This document shows, in pieces, positions 52,814-62,305 of a stretch of 64,000 bases of DNA. The notes under the pieces were generated by a model, which was given only the letters and a program-made list of their open reading frames with translations, was not told the origin of the DNA and made no database searches. Source of the DNA: an uncultured Candidatus Melainabacteria bacterium. GTDB taxonomy: Bacteria; Cyanobacteriota; Vampirovibrionia; Gastranaerophilales; Gastranaerophilaceae. Made by a program: the position numbers and the translations under genes. Numbering within the stretch: the first letter of the stretch is position 1; the number at the start of each line of letters is the position of its first letter. The stretch lies in contig CAKVIE010000005.1 in NCBI GenBank assembly GCA_934754505.1, positions 1-64,000 on the forward strand, in the 5' to 3' direction.

Positions 52814-53086
52814 TTATCTTCCCTCAAAAAAGTTTACGGGTGGTTTTCGTTTAAGATTTTCTTTTTTCACAACCAGACCGCATTTTGTGCAGGCAAGAAT
52901 TTTTTTTGTGCTGTCAATCGGCAAAAAAATATGGCTGCAGGTTGAAGTATCTTCCAAATCATTCGGCGGAAAATCGCTTTGCGGCGGCTCTTGAACTTCT
53001 TGTTTAGGAAGATTTTTTGTTCTCATTGATTTAATTTTTTTTATTAATTTAACAATTAATTTATAGCCCAATTCAAAAATATACAT
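52814..53086 (-). CDS. Small protein with zinc-ribbon-like Cys/His pattern
   Basis: 90 residues. N-terminal basic helix (1-25), proline-rich linker, and 'CSHIFLPIDSTKKILACTKCGLVV', which gives C-x-H plus CxxC. Overlaps the UbiA-like gene by one base, so co-transcribed. Not recognised. Confidence 0.6.
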   Translation of the reverse strand: MYIFELGYKLIVKLIKKIKSMRTKNLPKQEVQEPPQSDFPPNDLEDTSTCSHIFLPIDSTKKILACTKCGLVVKKENLKRKPPVNFFEGR

Positions 53087-54078
53087 TATAAAAACTCCCG
53101 TATAATTTTGGCAATACAGGCAAAGAAAGCAAATTCAGCCATAATATTTCTTGCAACCATAAACCTTATCATAAAATTCTCTATTCCTTGCTGTTTATAT
53201 TGTTGCATATTTTCAAGAATTCCGAAAAATATATTCGGACGAATTTTGTTTTCAGATTTTTCAATATCCTGTTTGAAAAGCAAATACAAAACAAACGCCG
53301 TCGGCATGCTCAAAAAAGTTATCAAATAAATATAATTTGAACTTGTAACAGAATAAATAAATATATTTATATAAGCCAAAACCATGATTATAACCTGATT
53401 TCGCAACGCATTTCGCTTATTTCCCGCAAGTGAGCAAAGGGTAGTTTTTGATGTTTTTTTATCAAAATCAATGTCCATAAACATGTGAGCATGCAAAAGT
53501 CCAATCGTCAAAAGCCCCGTAGAGATTGACAAAGGCAAAAGCTCAAACGAAAAATTATTTGTCATAACGAAATACACACCCGTATATAATAACGGTGCAA
53601 AGACAATGCCGACAGCCGCTTCACCCAAGGCAACGTATGACAAAAACGGATACATTACGCAAATCAACCCCGAAACAGCCATAAGATATAAAACGGTTAA
53701 TCCGCACTTGACGGTCAAAAATACACCGCAGCATATCGCCGTCAAAAAGCAAATACAAACAACAATAAAAAGTTGTCTTAAATTTGCATCGCCGTTAAAA
53801 AGATATGCACATTTTCCCTTTTGAAAGCTGAAATCGCTGATTATACCTTTTTCGATTTTATTTTTTTCAGTTAAATAATCGGAGAAATCATCAAAAAGAT
53901 TAACTCCGAGATGGGTAAAAACAATTCCTGCCAAAGCAATTATCCCGTTTAAAATGTTTCCTCTATCAACGAAACCGAACAAAAACGGAATGCTCCACGA
54001 CATGATTGACATTTGAAGCGAATAACCTCGTGCAGCATTGAACCAAAATCTGATTTTTTCTAAAAAATTCATCTCCAT
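53086..54078 (-). CDS. UbiA-family prenyltransferase (MenA-like)
   Basis: About 330 residues, eight to nine membrane helices. Asp-rich 'NLFDDFSDYLTEKNKIEKG' near 60 and the second motif 'DIDFDKKTSKTTL' near 205 bind Mg-prenyl diphosphate. Attaches a polyprenyl chain to an aromatic acceptor, by analogy to MenA (menaquinone) or other quinone synthesis. Start uncertain: ATG at 54078, 54072 or further upstream; a TTTACA-N17-TATTTT pair on the minus strand lies just before 54078, suggesting a near-leaderless start. CATGCCCG at 54115-54122 sits upstream of this start. Confidence 0.8.
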   Translation of the reverse strand: MEMNFLEKIRFWFNAARGYSLQMSIMSWSIPFLFGFVDRGNILNGIIALAGIVFTHLGVNLFDDFSDYLTEKNKIEKGIISDFSFQKGKCAYLFNGDANLRQLFIVVCICFLTAICCGVFLTVKCGLTVLYLMAVSGLICVMYPFLSYVALGEAAVGIVFAPLLYTGVYFVMTNNFSFELLPLSISTGLLTIGLLHAHMFMDIDFDKKTSKTTLCSLAGNKRNALRNQVIIMVLAYINIFIYSVTSSNYIYLITFLSMPTAFVLYLLFKQDIEKSENKIRPNIFFGILENMQQYKQQGIENFMIRFMVARNIMAEFAFFACIAKIIREFL

Positions 54079-54380
54079 AAATGAAAAAATAGCACTTATA
54101 TAAATTTTTGTAAACATGCCCGATAGAGCTAACTTCAAGCATAATAGGGCATGAAAGATTTGACAAAAAAAAGATATAAAATAATTTCGATAAAGTAGTT
54201 ACAAACTCGAAAAAAATGTTATTATAGGAGATGTGACAAACAAGTGTTTTGATTACATTAATTTCCAAAAAATTGCTTAATATTTTTTTACATTTCACAA
54301 AATAATAACAAAAAGCATGGAAAAAAAAACTTTAAGAACATGTATATAAAAGAATAAGAAGAAATATAGCAGAGGTAAGT

Positions 54381-55223
54381 ATGACTCTCAGTATAAATTC
54401 AAGAAAAAAGCAGCCTAAAAAGAACTTTGACGAATTGCTTAAAGATTTAAGAACGAGTAATTCGGAAAAAGTAAGATATAATGCTGCAAGAATATTAGGA
54501 GAAATGGGTGATTCAGAAGCAGTTGAACCGCTCATAGATGTATTAAAAAATGATAAAAACGGCTCAGTTCGTTTGTATGCAGCAAGAGCATTGGGAGAAC
54601 TCGGTGATCCCGCAGCAACGATTCCTTTGATTGAATCATTAAGAGAAGACCGAAACGTCGATGTCAGAGTAAGAGCGGCAAGAGCACTCGGCAGACTCGG
54701 CGGCAAAATCGTTGTAGAACCGCTTGTTGAAGCACTTAACGATGAAAACTCGCAAGTTTGTATCACAGCAACAGATGCATTGATTGAAATCGGTGATGTT
54801 GCAACAGATGCACTTATGGGAATTTTAAACAGTGAAAAAATCAATGTTCGTTGTGATGCAACAAGAGCACTCGGCGAAATCGGAAACAAAAAAGCAGTTG
54901 AAAAAATTATTGAAATTTTAAAAGATGAATGGGTGAACGTAAGAATTTATGCTGTAACGTCGTTGGGCAAATTGAACGACAGACGTGCAGTTCCCGCATT
55001 AATCGAAGTTATGAAAAACAAAGAAGAAAATGACTTGGTTAGAGCAGGAGCAGCAGCAGCACTCGGCGTTTTGAAAGACCAAAGAGCATTAATTCCGCTT
55101 CGTCAACTCATTATGGAAGCTGAAGAACTCGGCGAACTTGAAGACACTGCATTAAAATCTTTCAAAAAGATTATGGCAGCAAATTGGCAAACAGTTCCCG
55201 GTGCAAGCCAACAAAAGAAATAA
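54381..55223 (+). CDS. HEAT-repeat (PBS lyase-like) protein
   Basis: 280 residues made of about seven HEAT repeats of ~31 residues, each 'RxxAARALGELGDxxAVxPLIExLxD'-like. The repeats are tightly conserved and tandem. HEAT proteins of this type act as scaffolds or, in Cyanobacteria, as phycobilin lyases; no bilin role is implied here. Monocistronic, with terminator at 55247. Confidence 0.85.
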   Translation: MTLSINSRKKQPKKNFDELLKDLRTSNSEKVRYNAARILGEMGDSEAVEPLIDVLKNDKNGSVRLYAARALGELGDPAATIPLIESLREDRNVDVRVRAARALGRLGGKIVVEPLVEALNDENSQVCITATDALIEIGDVATDALMGILNSEKINVRCDATRALGEIGNKKAVEKIIEILKDEWVNVRIYAVTSLGKLNDRRAVPALIEVMKNKEENDLVRAGAAAALGVLKDQRALIPLRQLIMEAEELGELEDTALKSFKKIMAANWQTVPGASQQKK

Positions 55224-55246
55224 TCAAATTTCAAAAATAAAGATTT

Positions 55247-55283
55247 AAAAAGCTCTCGAAAAATCGAGGGCTTTTTTTTGCCG
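55247..55283 (+). terminator. Terminator of the HEAT-repeat gene
   Basis: AAAAGCTCTCGA / TCGAGGGCTTTT (one G-T pair) with an AAAA-type loop and a run of eight T. Confidence 0.9.
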
Positions 55284-55466
55284 AAATATTTTCCGCTTAT
55301 TTTTTCAGTCATTTATCGTTTTTAATGCTATTTTTATTTCCACGAGTAGAAAAATTTTGACTTTTTAAAAATAATCCTTATAGAGGATAATATGGGTGTT
55401 ATTTTTCCCGAAAACAGGGAAAAAAGAATATAGTAAGTTATGTAAAATGTATAGAGGAAGATAGCG

Positions 55467-55895
55467 ATGAAGGACATAAACGAGTCTATTTCACTATATA
55501 CGGACGGCACAGCTTTAACGGGAAAACTTTTAGATTGCCAAATTTTTGATGACAGCGGCGAATATTGCGGATGCATAGTCAGCAAAAATGAAAAACAGAT
55601 TTCTTTATTTGATAACAAAGGATATTTTAACGGCTATATTATCAAAAACGACAACGGAAATGCAGAAAAATACAATTCCGCAGGCGAGTTTCAAGGTTAT
55701 GTAAAAAACGGAATAAACATTGAAAAATACGATAAAAACGGACATTTTTGCGGTTATTATATTGCAAAAGATAATCGAATTGAAGAATATTCTCCTGACG
55801 GAAAATTAGTCAGAAATTTGAATTTCTCAATGAACGATGTTTCTTTTATTTCAAGTGTAAACGGAGATTTAGAAGCTAAATTTATACAAAAATAA
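55467..55895 (+). CDS. YD/G-repeat protein of unknown function
   Basis: 142 residues with about five tandem units of 18-24 residues: 'F-D-x-x-G-x-Y-x-G', then three with 'Y/F-[ND]-x-x-G-x-F-x-G-Y' and a last degenerate one. No signal peptide. The pattern resembles short beta-hairpin repeats (MORN/YD-type), but does not match a named family. GAGGAAG precedes the ATG. Monocistronic. Confidence 0.6.
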   Translation: MKDINESISLYTDGTALTGKLLDCQIFDDSGEYCGCIVSKNEKQISLFDNKGYFNGYIIKNDNGNAEKYNSAGEFQGYVKNGINIEKYDKNGHFCGYYIAKDNRIEEYSPDGKLVRNLNFSMNDVSFISSVNGDLEAKFIQK

Positions 55896-56237
55896 TTACC
55901 ATTTTTTGAACACGAAAAACACCGCCAAAACGATTAAAATAAATCCGACGATATAATTCCATTTCAAATTTTCTTTCAAATAAAACACTGAAAAAACGGA
56001 AAATACAATCAGTGTTATAGCTTCCTGCATAATTTTCAACTGTGCTGCATCAAAGTATTCATGCCCGATTCTGTTAGCAGGGACTTGAAAACAATATTCA
56101 AAAAACGCAATTCCCCAGCTGACAAGAATAACAATCCACAAGGACGGCGACTTGAATTTAAGATGACCGTACCAAGCGAATGTCATAAAAATATTTGAAA
56201 TAAACAATAATAAAACAGGTGAAAGCTGCCTAAACAT
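55896..56237 (-). CDS. DUF486 family (drug/metabolite-transporter-like) membrane protein
   Basis: 113 residues, four membrane helices, with 'LLFISNIFMTFAWYGHLKF', 'WGIAFFEYCFQVPANRIG' and 'QLKIMQEAITL'. A small, dual-topology-type protein; transport role inferred from DMT-superfamily similarity. The start overlaps the aroF stop by one base. Confidence 0.85.
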   Translation of the reverse strand: MFRQLSPVLLLFISNIFMTFAWYGHLKFKSPSLWIVILVSWGIAFFEYCFQVPANRIGHEYFDAAQLKIMQEAITLIVFSVFSVFYLKENLKWNYIVGFILIVLAVFFVFKKW

Positions 56238-57250
56238 TACATTATGACCTTATCGACAATTTCAGCTATTTTATTCAAATCGTTATAGAGAACTGCAAAA
56301 TCCTCAGGCAAAAGAGATTGAGCACCATCGCAAACAGCACATTCAGGGTGCGGATGAACTTCGATTTCGAGTCCGTCACAGCCTGCCGCCACCGCTGCTT
56401 TTGACATTGGAGCAACTTTATCCCGCAAACCGGTTGCATGGCTCGGGTCAACAATTACAGGCAGGTGAGAAATTTTTTTAACCACGGGAATTGCCGACAA
56501 ATCAAGCGTGTTTCTTGTCATCGGTTCAAAAGTTCTTATCCCTCTTTCACAAAGAAATACCTTTCTGTTTCCGCCCGAAAGAACATATTCCGCCGCCATA
56601 AGCCATTCTTCAATTTTTGACGACATACCTCGTTTTATCAAAACAGGTTTATCAATTTCTCCAAGTTCCTTCAAGAGATTGAAATTCTGCATGTTTCTCG
56701 CTCCGACTTGAAGAACATCGGAATATTTTAAAAACAGCGGAATTTGAGAAATTTCCATAACCTCGGAAACAACAGCCATGTCGTATTTGTCTGCAACTTT
56801 TCTCATAATTTTTAAGCCTTCTTCTCCCAAACCTTGAAAGGCATAAGGTGAAGTTCTCGGTTTAAATGCACCGCCACGCAATGCTTTCACTCCGATTGCA
56901 GATAATTTTTCAGCCGCTTCTTCCATTTGTTCTTCCGATTCAACGGTACAAGGACCTGCAATGATTCCGCAGTATTTTCCGCCGAATTTTGCATTACGGG
57001 CTTCAATAATCGTATTTTCATTTTTGAATGTTCTGCTTGCAAGTTTATATCCCGTTGTGATTTTAACAACTTCTCTAACACCGTCAAGCAGCTCTATATT
57101 CCGCTTATCAATGGTTTTTCCGCCGACACAGCCGATTACGGTTTGGATTTCACCCTTTGAAACGTGTGCCGTAAAACCTTGGCTTTCAATGTATTTTATA
57201 ACTTTTTCAATATTTTCTTCCGCCGTACAAGGCTGCATTATTATTAACAT
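56237..57250 (-). CDS. aroF: 3-deoxy-7-phosphoheptulonate synthase (DAHP synthase)
   Basis: 337 residues. N-terminal ferredoxin-like regulatory domain (1-70), then 'GPCTVES', 'RGGAFKPRTSPYAFQG', 'KRGMSS', 'DPSHATG'. First step of the shikimate pathway, class I beta/KDO8P-like type with an ACT-like inhibitor-binding domain. With aroQ and tyrA, the window holds three scattered aromatic-pathway genes. Confidence 0.95.
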   Translation of the reverse strand: MLIIMQPCTAEENIEKVIKYIESQGFTAHVSKGEIQTVIGCVGGKTIDKRNIELLDGVREVVKITTGYKLASRTFKNENTIIEARNAKFGGKYCGIIAGPCTVESEEQMEEAAEKLSAIGVKALRGGAFKPRTSPYAFQGLGEEGLKIMRKVADKYDMAVVSEVMEISQIPLFLKYSDVLQVGARNMQNFNLLKELGEIDKPVLIKRGMSSKIEEWLMAAEYVLSGGNRKVFLCERGIRTFEPMTRNTLDLSAIPVVKKISHLPVIVDPSHATGLRDKVAPMSKAAVAAGCDGLEIEVHPHPECAVCDGAQSLLPEDFAVLYNDLNKIAEIVDKVIM

Positions 57251-57408
57251 AACTATTCTCCGTAAAGTAATTATATTACAAAAAGATTTTCAACACTGAT
57301 TTAAACTGTAATTATTCATTTTGAAAATTATTATATCTTAACATTAATTTTTCAAAAGATTTTTTACATGTTAAAATTGAATACATTAATTAAAAAAGGA
57401 GATTGTTT

Positions 57409-58896
57409 ATGTTATTGGAATTACTTGCCGCATCAATGATTACACCTGATGTTGCCGTGCTTTCGGAAGCCAAACTCAGAAAAGACAAAATTGCGGAACA
57501 AAAAGTCTTGAACGTTAAATCTCAACCGAATGTTGAATATAAATACGTTCTTCCCCAAACAAATAACACAAAGTATAAAGATTTTAATCAGGTTATTTAT
57601 CACTACAGCGATAGTGCAAAAGATGTCGTAAATGATTTCAAAGTCCGTCAAACAAAACAAGGTCAGTTCTTGAAATGGGTTACACTCCCGAATAATCAAC
57701 TTTATGTAAAATTGAACACTTCACACGTTGACAGTATTTATGAACAGGCAAAAACTCTTGCTGCAAGACGAACAGAAGTTGCAAGACCACTCGTTGTTCT
57801 CGGAATAGGCGGCTCAAAACATACCGCCGAATTCATGCTCAATATGACGGGATTTGACAGAAAACGTTACGTTTACTTCTATTCCGATATCGACCCCGTA
57901 AGCTATGAAAACTTTATGAAACAGGTTAACGTCGGCGGCGTACAAAACCTTAACTTCCTCGTTGTTTCAAAATCAGGTACAACTTTTGAAACAAGCGATG
58001 CTTTCAGAAGATTTGAAAATGCACTTATAACTTACTATCAAAATCAAGGCTTCGATGCCGATACGGCTTTGATGAAAGCTCAAATGCACTTTGCTCTCTG
58101 CACAGATGCAACTCCGACAGATAAAAATTTAAGAGGCAAAGTCGGCTCAAAGAACGGCACGGATAACGGATATTTGAAAGAACTCTTTATCCACGATGAT
58201 GTCGGCGGAAGATATTGTATGTTCGATGACCCCGGAATTTTCGTTCTCGCATACGCAGGGGTCGATAAAGAAATAACAAAACGTATCTTGAACGGTGCTA
58301 TCAAGGCTTCCGAAATGAATATGAATGCTAAAAACATTAGCAATAACCCTGCAATTTTAGGTGCTATTTACAATGTATTCTCAAGAGATAACGGCTTTAA
58401 AATCATTCAACACCAATACTTCGGAAAACTTTTTGAAGGTGCGGGCGAAAATTGGTCAAAACAATTATACCTTGAATCTTTGAAAGACTTCGATTACGTT
58501 GTCGGCAAAGCTCCCGATAGCATGCACTACGCAACGGAAGGTCACTTTAGCCCTCAAAACAGAACAAAATATAATACGATTATGACAATTATGACACCGA
58601 GCATTTCTCAAAATTACTCAAAATACACCTCGGCAATCGCTCTTACATACTCTGAAACAACCCCCGTTAGAATAGAAGTTCTTCCTATCGAAAATAACGC
58701 AATTAAACCCGAAGCAATCGGTGAATACATTCAAACTAAACACTTTGAAACGGTTTATACAGGTATGTTAAGACGTGCTGTTCAAAATAAATCGGCTAAT
58801 ATCGAAAAATTACCGGAAATTCTTCAACCGTCTGTCGAAACTTACAAAAACAAGTTCAAACCCGGCAGCCCCTATGAATTAAACCCCGGAAAATAA
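57409..58896 (+). CDS. pgi: Glucose-6-phosphate isomerase
   Basis: 495 residues. 'VLGIGGSKHTAEF' and 'VVSKSGTTFETSDAFRRFE' sugar-phosphate-binding motifs, and 'GAGENWSKQLYLESL' block. Interconverts glucose-6-P and fructose-6-P. Start at 57409 has AAAGGAG at 7 bases; an earlier TTG is not supported. Monocistronic with terminator. Confidence 0.93.
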   Translation: MLLELLAASMITPDVAVLSEAKLRKDKIAEQKVLNVKSQPNVEYKYVLPQTNNTKYKDFNQVIYHYSDSAKDVVNDFKVRQTKQGQFLKWVTLPNNQLYVKLNTSHVDSIYEQAKTLAARRTEVARPLVVLGIGGSKHTAEFMLNMTGFDRKRYVYFYSDIDPVSYENFMKQVNVGGVQNLNFLVVSKSGTTFETSDAFRRFENALITYYQNQGFDADTALMKAQMHFALCTDATPTDKNLRGKVGSKNGTDNGYLKELFIHDDVGGRYCMFDDPGIFVLAYAGVDKEITKRILNGAIKASEMNMNAKNISNNPAILGAIYNVFSRDNGFKIIQHQYFGKLFEGAGENWSKQLYLESLKDFDYVVGKAPDSMHYATEGHFSPQNRTKYNTIMTIMTPSISQNYSKYTSAIALTYSETTPVRIEVLPIENNAIKPEAIGEYIQTKHFETVYTGMLRRAVQNKSANIEKLPEILQPSVETYKNKFKPGSPYELNPGK

Positions 58897-58913
58897 TCAG
58901 TATTCCGCTAAAC

Positions 58914-58948
58914 AAAAAGAGGTTGGTTTTTGCTAACCTCTTTTTTTT
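58914..58948 (+). terminator. Terminator of pgi
   Basis: AAAAAGAGGTT / AACCTCTTTTT around a ten-base loop, continuing into a T-run. Confidence 0.93.
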
Positions 58949-59441
58949 ATGCAGAAATTTTTACCGCCAAAATATCCAAAACAAAACTTTCTAATATTTC
59001 ATTACGAGAATAAAAACAATCTTATTTACAAACCTTAACCGCTTTTTAAATAAAAAATTCAGGCAAAAAAAAAGACCCATCGGGTCACTTAGTCTTATAA
59101 GAACGCCCTTTCGGGCTTTTATTATGTTGTGTGTTTGTGTGTTTTTATAGTTTATTATGTGGAGTTTTTAATTTTTAAATTGTATTTGATACACTTATAA
59201 TAACACATAAAATTGTAAAAAGTACACTTTATGTTTTATATATTTACAAAACTTTACAATTAATTTTAAAAGCCTTGATTTTATTGGGTTTTGAAAATTA
59301 ACAAAGAGATGTTTGTTTACACAAAAAATATTGACAGAAAAATTTTCTGTATTTTTCATACTAAAACGAGCTTTAAAAAAAGCCCCAAAAAGCTAAAATT
59401 AATTATTTATATCAATTAATAAAATATTAAAAAGGTTGAAA
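58949..59441. other. Gene-free stretch between pgi and ispF with tandem hairpins
   Basis: 493 bases with no gene. At 59081-59125 lie two or three hairpins: GACCC-ATC-GGGTC, an outer AAGAC/GTCTT stem, and GCCC-TTTC-GGGC followed by TTTT. On the minus strand GACCC-GAT-GGGTC is followed by nine T (complement of the A-run at 59075-59083), a proper terminator 350 bases after the ispF stop. At 59334-59350, ACAGAAAA-A-TTTTCTGT is a perfect inverted repeat preceded by TTGACA overlap. The set could represent an sRNA or a long 3' UTR of ispF ending in a bidirectional terminator. Confidence 0.5.
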
Positions 59442-59927
59442 TTAACCGATTTTTTTAAGTAAAACCGTGCAAACGACACGAACGGCGAGTTTTTGCCCTA
59501 CGGCATCGACACCTTCCGAGGTTTTGGCTTTTACGGAAATATCGTCAACGGAGATATCCATAAGTTTTGCAAGATTTTGCCTAATGTTCAAAATATGCGG
59601 ACGCATTTTGGGGGCTTCAGCATGGATAGTTGAATCAAGGTTATTAATCTCATAGCCTTTATCTCGAATGATTTTAACAGCTTCTTTAAGAAGAATTGTG
59701 CTGTTAATATTTTTATATTTGGGGTCATTGTCGGGAAAATGAGCACCGATATCATCAAGGCACAAAGCACCAAAAAGGGCATCGATTATGGCATGGATTA
59801 AAACATCACCGTCAGAATGTGCCTTAAAGCCTTTATCGTGAGGAATTACAACTCCGCCGAGAACGAAATCCCGATTTTCTACCAAAACATGTAAGTCGCA
59901 GCCTTGCCCAATTCTGTAATAGCTCAT
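59442..59927 (-). CDS. ispF: 2-C-methyl-D-erythritol 2,4-cyclodiphosphate synthase
   Basis: 161 residues. 'GQGCDLHVL' (metal-binding D and H), 'AHSDGDVLIHAIIDALFGA', 'DNDPKYKNIN' and C-terminal 'KTSEGVDAVG' all present. MEP pathway step 5; with dxr shows the non-mevalonate route. One base before the HAD hydrolase stop on the 5' side, so co-transcribed. Confidence 0.97.
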   Translation of the reverse strand: MSYYRIGQGCDLHVLVENRDFVLGGVVIPHDKGFKAHSDGDVLIHAIIDALFGALCLDDIGAHFPDNDPKYKNINSTILLKEAVKIIRDKGYEINNLDSTIHAEAPKMRPHILNIRQNLAKLMDISVDDISVKAKTSEGVDAVGQKLAVRVVCTVLLKKIG

Positions 59928-59928
59928 T

Positions 59929-60723
59929 TTATTCTCCGTAAATAAACTTATCGACAGCTTTCACGACGCCGTTATTATCTACCGTATCGGTAATGTAATC
60001 GGCATAGCCCTTTAAAGTTTCCGTCGCATTACCCATTGCAACGCCCGTTCCTGCACAGGTTAAAAGCTCTATGTCGTTATTTTGGTCGCCGCAAGACATT
60101 ATTTCATCTTTTTTAATTCCATACATATCCGCAACGAATTTAACCGCATTGCCTTTTGAAACACCTGCTGCACATATTTCACAGAAATATGGAGTTGACA
60201 TTGCACAATAAATTTTGTCGCCGTATTTTGCTTTCAAATCTTTTATTAATTGTTGAACTTCGTTTGTATCATTCGAAATTGCAAGAAGTTTATTAAAACA
60301 TTTAAAATCGAAAGTTTTTATATCTTCAACTATCGTATAAGGAATTTTTTGAAAATCAGAATATTTTTTAACGTGTTCTGTTTCTTTTTCCGCAAACAAT
60401 CTGTCATTGATGTAAATATTCGGATAAAAATTTTTTTCTTTCAAAAAATCCAAAATATCGAGAGCAAGTTCTCTTTCAAGCCCTATTTCATATATAATTT
60501 CTCCGTCAGGCTTATGAATGGTTGCACCTTGGTAGCAAATTACGGGAGTGTCAACGTGCAAAGGCTTTATAATCTGATTTGCGGAATAGAAGGTTCTTCC
60601 TGTCGCAATGACAAATTTTACACCGTCTTTTCGGATTTTGTCCACGCAATTCAATAACTCGGGGGTAAATTGCTTCCCGTTGAAAATTGTTCCGTCTATA
60701 TCGCAAACTAACATTTTTATCAT
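59929..60723 (-). CDS. Cof-type HAD hydrolase
   Basis: 264 residues. HAD motif I 'CDIDGTIFNG', motif II 'ATGRTF', and the C-terminal 'MSCGDQNNDIELLTCAGTGVAMGNA' motif IV of Cof/YbiV-like phosphatases with the C2 cap in between. Sugar-phosphate or pyridoxal-phosphate hydrolysis is typical; exact substrate unknown. The start overlaps the NUDIX stop by four bases. Confidence 0.9.
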   Translation of the reverse strand: MIKMLVCDIDGTIFNGKQFTPELLNCVDKIRKDGVKFVIATGRTFYSANQIIKPLHVDTPVICYQGATIHKPDGEIIYEIGLERELALDILDFLKEKNFYPNIYINDRLFAEKETEHVKKYSDFQKIPYTIVEDIKTFDFKCFNKLLAISNDTNEVQQLIKDLKAKYGDKIYCAMSTPYFCEICAAGVSKGNAVKFVADMYGIKKDEIMSCGDQNNDIELLTCAGTGVAMGNATETLKGYADYITDTVDNNGVVKAVDKFIYGE

Positions 60724-61247
60724 AATTTATATGCCCTCATCAATGTAGAAATTGTTTTTGCATCGCAAATTTCGCCCGATTTGACCATTTCAAACGCTTT
60801 ATTTTTCTCTATTTCAAGATATTCAACAAATTCACCTTTATCCGGGTGCGGTTTACCTGCGGTTAAGTCTTTTGCAAAAAATAAATGAATTTTTTCACTG
60901 CAAATAGCGGGATTTGAAAAAATATGTCCCAAATATTTCCACTCTTTTGCATTATAACCTGTTTCTTCCTCAAGCTCTCTTTTTGCAGCCGATAAAACAT
61001 CTTCATTTCCGTGATCGAGTTTGCCTGCTGGAAGTTCAATCATTGTTTCTTGAGAACCGTAACGATATTGTCGAACAAAAACTATTTTTCCGTCATGTTC
61101 GGCAGCAATAGTGACTCCGCCGCTATGGATTACGACATCACGGTTTCTGATTTCTCCGTCTGCATCTTTTATCAAATCAGAATGAACATCAAAAACTCTG
61201 CCTGCAAAAACAGTTTTACTCTCAATAGTATGTTCTTCAATAATCAT
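60720..61247 (-). CDS. NUDIX hydrolase (ADP-ribose pyrophosphatase-like)
   Basis: 175 residues. Nudix box G-x5-E-x7-REUxEExGx: 'GKLDHGNEDVLSAAKRELEEETG' (residues about 75-98). N-terminal domain matches ADP-ribose pyrophosphatases. Hydrolyses nucleotide-sugar or ADP-ribose phosphodiester bonds. Operon with HAD and ispF. Confidence 0.9.
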   Translation of the reverse strand: MIIEEHTIESKTVFAGRVFDVHSDLIKDADGEIRNRDVVIHSGGVTIAAEHDGKIVFVRQYRYGSQETMIELPAGKLDHGNEDVLSAAKRELEEETGYNAKEWKYLGHIFSNPAICSEKIHLFFAKDLTAGKPHPDKGEFVEYLEIEKNKAFEMVKSGEICDAKTISTLMRAYKL

Positions 61248-61267
61248 TTTTTCCTCAAAATATGGTT

Positions 61268-62305
61268 TTATGGTTTTAACAAAACTTTTATGGCCCGCCC
61301 TGAAGAAACAGCCTCTAATGCTTGTTCTGTCTGCGATAGCGGCATAACGTGAGTTATAAGTTTATCAACATCAACTTGACCGGATTTAATTAATTCATAA
61401 GCCTGTCTGAAATATTGCGGAGTATGATGAAAAACTCCGATAACTTTTAACTCGTCATAGTGAAGTCGTCTTGTATCGATATTGATTGATGTTCCGCCTT
61501 TACAGCCACCGAAAAGATTTATCGTTCCGCCTTTTCTTACTATTTTGAACATTCTTTCCCAAATTTCAGGCAAACCGACGCATTCAATCGCAACGTCAAG
61601 CCCTTTGTTTTCTTCCGTAAAGGACAAAAAGATTTTGTCTGGGTTTTTGTATTTTGTTAAATCTATAACCTCGTCAGCTCCGCCAAATTCTTTTGCTAAC
61701 TTAAGTTTCAAAGGATTTCTGCCTGCTGCGATAACTCTTGCACCTTTCAATTTTGCAAGTCTGCAAAACATAAGTCCGATTGTTCCAATTCCAACAATAC
61801 CGACTGTTTGCCCCGGTTTTATATCGGTCTTTTCTATACCGTGGACAACGTTTGATAAAGGTTCACAAAAAGCTGCCTGTTCAAAAGTCATTTTATCCGA
61901 AATTTTTATCAAATTTTTATTAACAATCCTTTCGGGAACATTGATATATTCGGCATAAGCACCGTTCAAAAATTCTAAATTTTCACAAAGATTATATTCT
62001 CCATGCTTGCAAAAATAGCATTTTCCGCAAGGTGCAGAATTTGCCGCAACAACTCTATCCCCGACTTTAAAATCAGTCACGTTTTTTCCGACAGATTCAA
62101 TTACACCCGAAAATTCATGCCCGAATCCTGACGGTACATGTTTTATCAAAACGGGGTGACCACGTCTGAATGTTTTCAAATCCGTACCGCAGGTCAAAGC
62201 CGCTTCGATTTTTACTCTGACTTCATTGGGTTTCGGGTCTTTTATATCAGTTGTTTCATATCTTATGTCTCCCGGGGCATAAAATCTTACGGCTTTCATT
62301 TTCAT
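61268..62305 (-). CDS. Zinc-dependent medium-chain dehydrogenase (1)
   Basis: 345 residues. Catalytic zinc site 'CGTDLKTFRRGHP...GHEFSG', structural zinc site 'APCGKCYFCKHGEYNLC', and NAD(P) motif 'GIVGIGTIGLMFCRLA'. Sorbitol/threonine-dehydrogenase-like. Substrate unknown. Overlaps the second dehydrogenase by four bases. CATGCCCG is at 62116, encoding the Gly-His of the zinc site. Confidence 0.88.
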   Translation of the reverse strand: MKMKAVRFYAPGDIRYETTDIKDPKPNEVRVKIEAALTCGTDLKTFRRGHPVLIKHVPSGFGHEFSGVIESVGKNVTDFKVGDRVVAANSAPCGKCYFCKHGEYNLCENLEFLNGAYAEYINVPERIVNKNLIKISDKMTFEQAAFCEPLSNVVHGIEKTDIKPGQTVGIVGIGTIGLMFCRLAKLKGARVIAAGRNPLKLKLAKEFGGADEVIDLTKYKNPDKIFLSFTEENKGLDVAIECVGLPEIWERMFKIVRKGGTINLFGGCKGGTSINIDTRRLHYDELKVIGVFHHTPQYFRQAYELIKSGQVDVDKLITHVMPLSQTEQALEAVSSGRAIKVLLKP

